Below are positions 63,798 through 64,000 of a stretch of 64,000 nucleotides of DNA, piece after piece. The stretch's first letter is position 1. Each line of letters begins with the position of its first letter. This stretch comes from Bacteroidia bacterium (GTDB taxonomy: Bacteria > Bacteroidota > Bacteroidia > Bacteroidales > CAJPTX01), in assembly GCA_905373475.1 (NCBI GenBank), contig CAJPTC010000011.1:9994-73993 (forward strand), given 5' to 3'. The notes under the pieces were generated by a model. The model worked only from the letters and a program-made list of their open reading frames with translations. It did not search any database and was not told the DNA's origin. The position numbers and the translations under genes were made by a program.

Positions 63798-63834
63798 TAA
63801 TCGCGTTACGCTTTTTTTGTGGTGTTTGTCTTTC
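63798..63834 (+). repeat. Right direct repeat flanking the DUF3800 island
   Basis: Copy of 61981-62017 with three mismatches (G/A, A/G, C/T). Here the left half of the terminator stem is missing. Confidence 0.7.
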
Positions 63835-63902
63835 CCCCGAATGGGCGAATCTCGCTTTGCTCATACGAATATGATTTTCAATATTTTATATAAATAGCCA
63901 TG

Positions 63903-64000
63903 TTATCTGAGCATGGTGCGAGAGTCATATTTCTCCTCAAGTCGTCTCCTTGCGGTAGTTCGTAACCATCCCGTTACGTTTTGTCTCCAATTTTTCAGTC
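63903..64000 (-). CDS. Possible C-terminal end of a gene (cut by window edge)
   Basis: On the minus strand an open frame enters from the right edge and ends at TAA (63903-63905): about 31 residues including WRQNVTGWLRTTARRRLEEK. The composition is plausible for a protein end, but the stretch is too short to identify and could be chance. Confidence 0.3.
   Translation of the reverse strand, partial: LKNWRQNVTGWLRTTARRRLEEKYDSRTMLR

Noticed and set aside
1..64000. CRISPR arrays, insertion sequences, rRNA genes, phage structural genes
   Set aside because: I saw no regularly spaced repeats, transposase or integrase genes, rRNA, or phage modules in the window.

Overview
The window reads as a chromosomal segment of a Bacteroidetes bacterium, most likely a Bacteroidales relative of Porphyromonas. 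The reasons are a giant SprA/Sov type IX secretion (T9SS) barrel next to ruvA, GldA- and GldB-like proteins, a futalosine-pathway mqnA, a three-subunit cytochrome-b succinate dehydrogenase/fumarate reductase, many promoters of the Bacteroidetes type (TTTG, about 19-21 bases, TAnnTTTG), and AAA-ATPase/PD-(D/E)XK paralogues of a kind expanded in this group. No organism name was given; this is inference from gene content.

Layout. 0-7.7 kb: partial gldB (minus), fhs, a small lipoprotein, and a ubiX-ribF-gltX operon (minus). 7.7-17.1 kb: gldA, hisS-hutH, ruvX-def-comEC and dnaK. 17.3-20.3 kb: first ATPase/nuclease paralogue, a fragment of another copy, and an unrecognised gene. 20.5-24.5 kb: pyrH-frr and mqnA-corA-nfeD. 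24.8-35.5 kb: pdxA-ruvA-sprA and an outer-membrane barrel. 35.5-36.9 kb: a small decayed accessory locus. 37.1-44.6 kb: kbl, a Na/phosphate cotransporter, a rhomboid protease and sdhCAB. 44.7-47.1 kb: second ATPase paralogue and a Crp/Fnr regulator. 47.2-55.8 kb: a nine-gene chemosensory operon. 55.9-61.9 kb: small barrel protein, tRNA-Glu, rpsT, nucleoside kinase, and a SPOR-domain/calcium-repeat outer-membrane pair. 62.0-63.8 kb: an AT-rich island between direct repeats, carrying a broken DUF3800 gene and its broken partner.

How parts fit together. UbiX (prenyl-FMN) with RibF (FMN/FAD) could support the decarboxylation step of MqnA-initiated menaquinone synthesis, and menaquinone would serve SdhCAB. 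SprA, GldA and GldB belong to the T9SS/gliding apparatus. The chemosensory operon encodes CheY, CheA, CheW, CheR, CheD and CheB, a STAS protein, an atypical histidine-kinase-like protein and a large soluble first protein. It has no recognisable methyl-accepting receptor in the window.

The most interesting signal is that first protein. It has no MCP signature, but carries a CheZ-like D-x3-Q motif, a second degenerate copy (D-x3-N), and an acidic C-terminus ending in Leu-Phe, so it may be an unusual CheY phosphatase or scaffold. The operon is divergent from a Crp-family gene whose recognition helix matches that of E. coli CRP, and a perfect TGTGA-N6-TCACA operator lies between them, overlapping the regulator's own -7 element. 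The broken accessory loci at 35.5 and 62-63.5 kb are the other non-routine regions.
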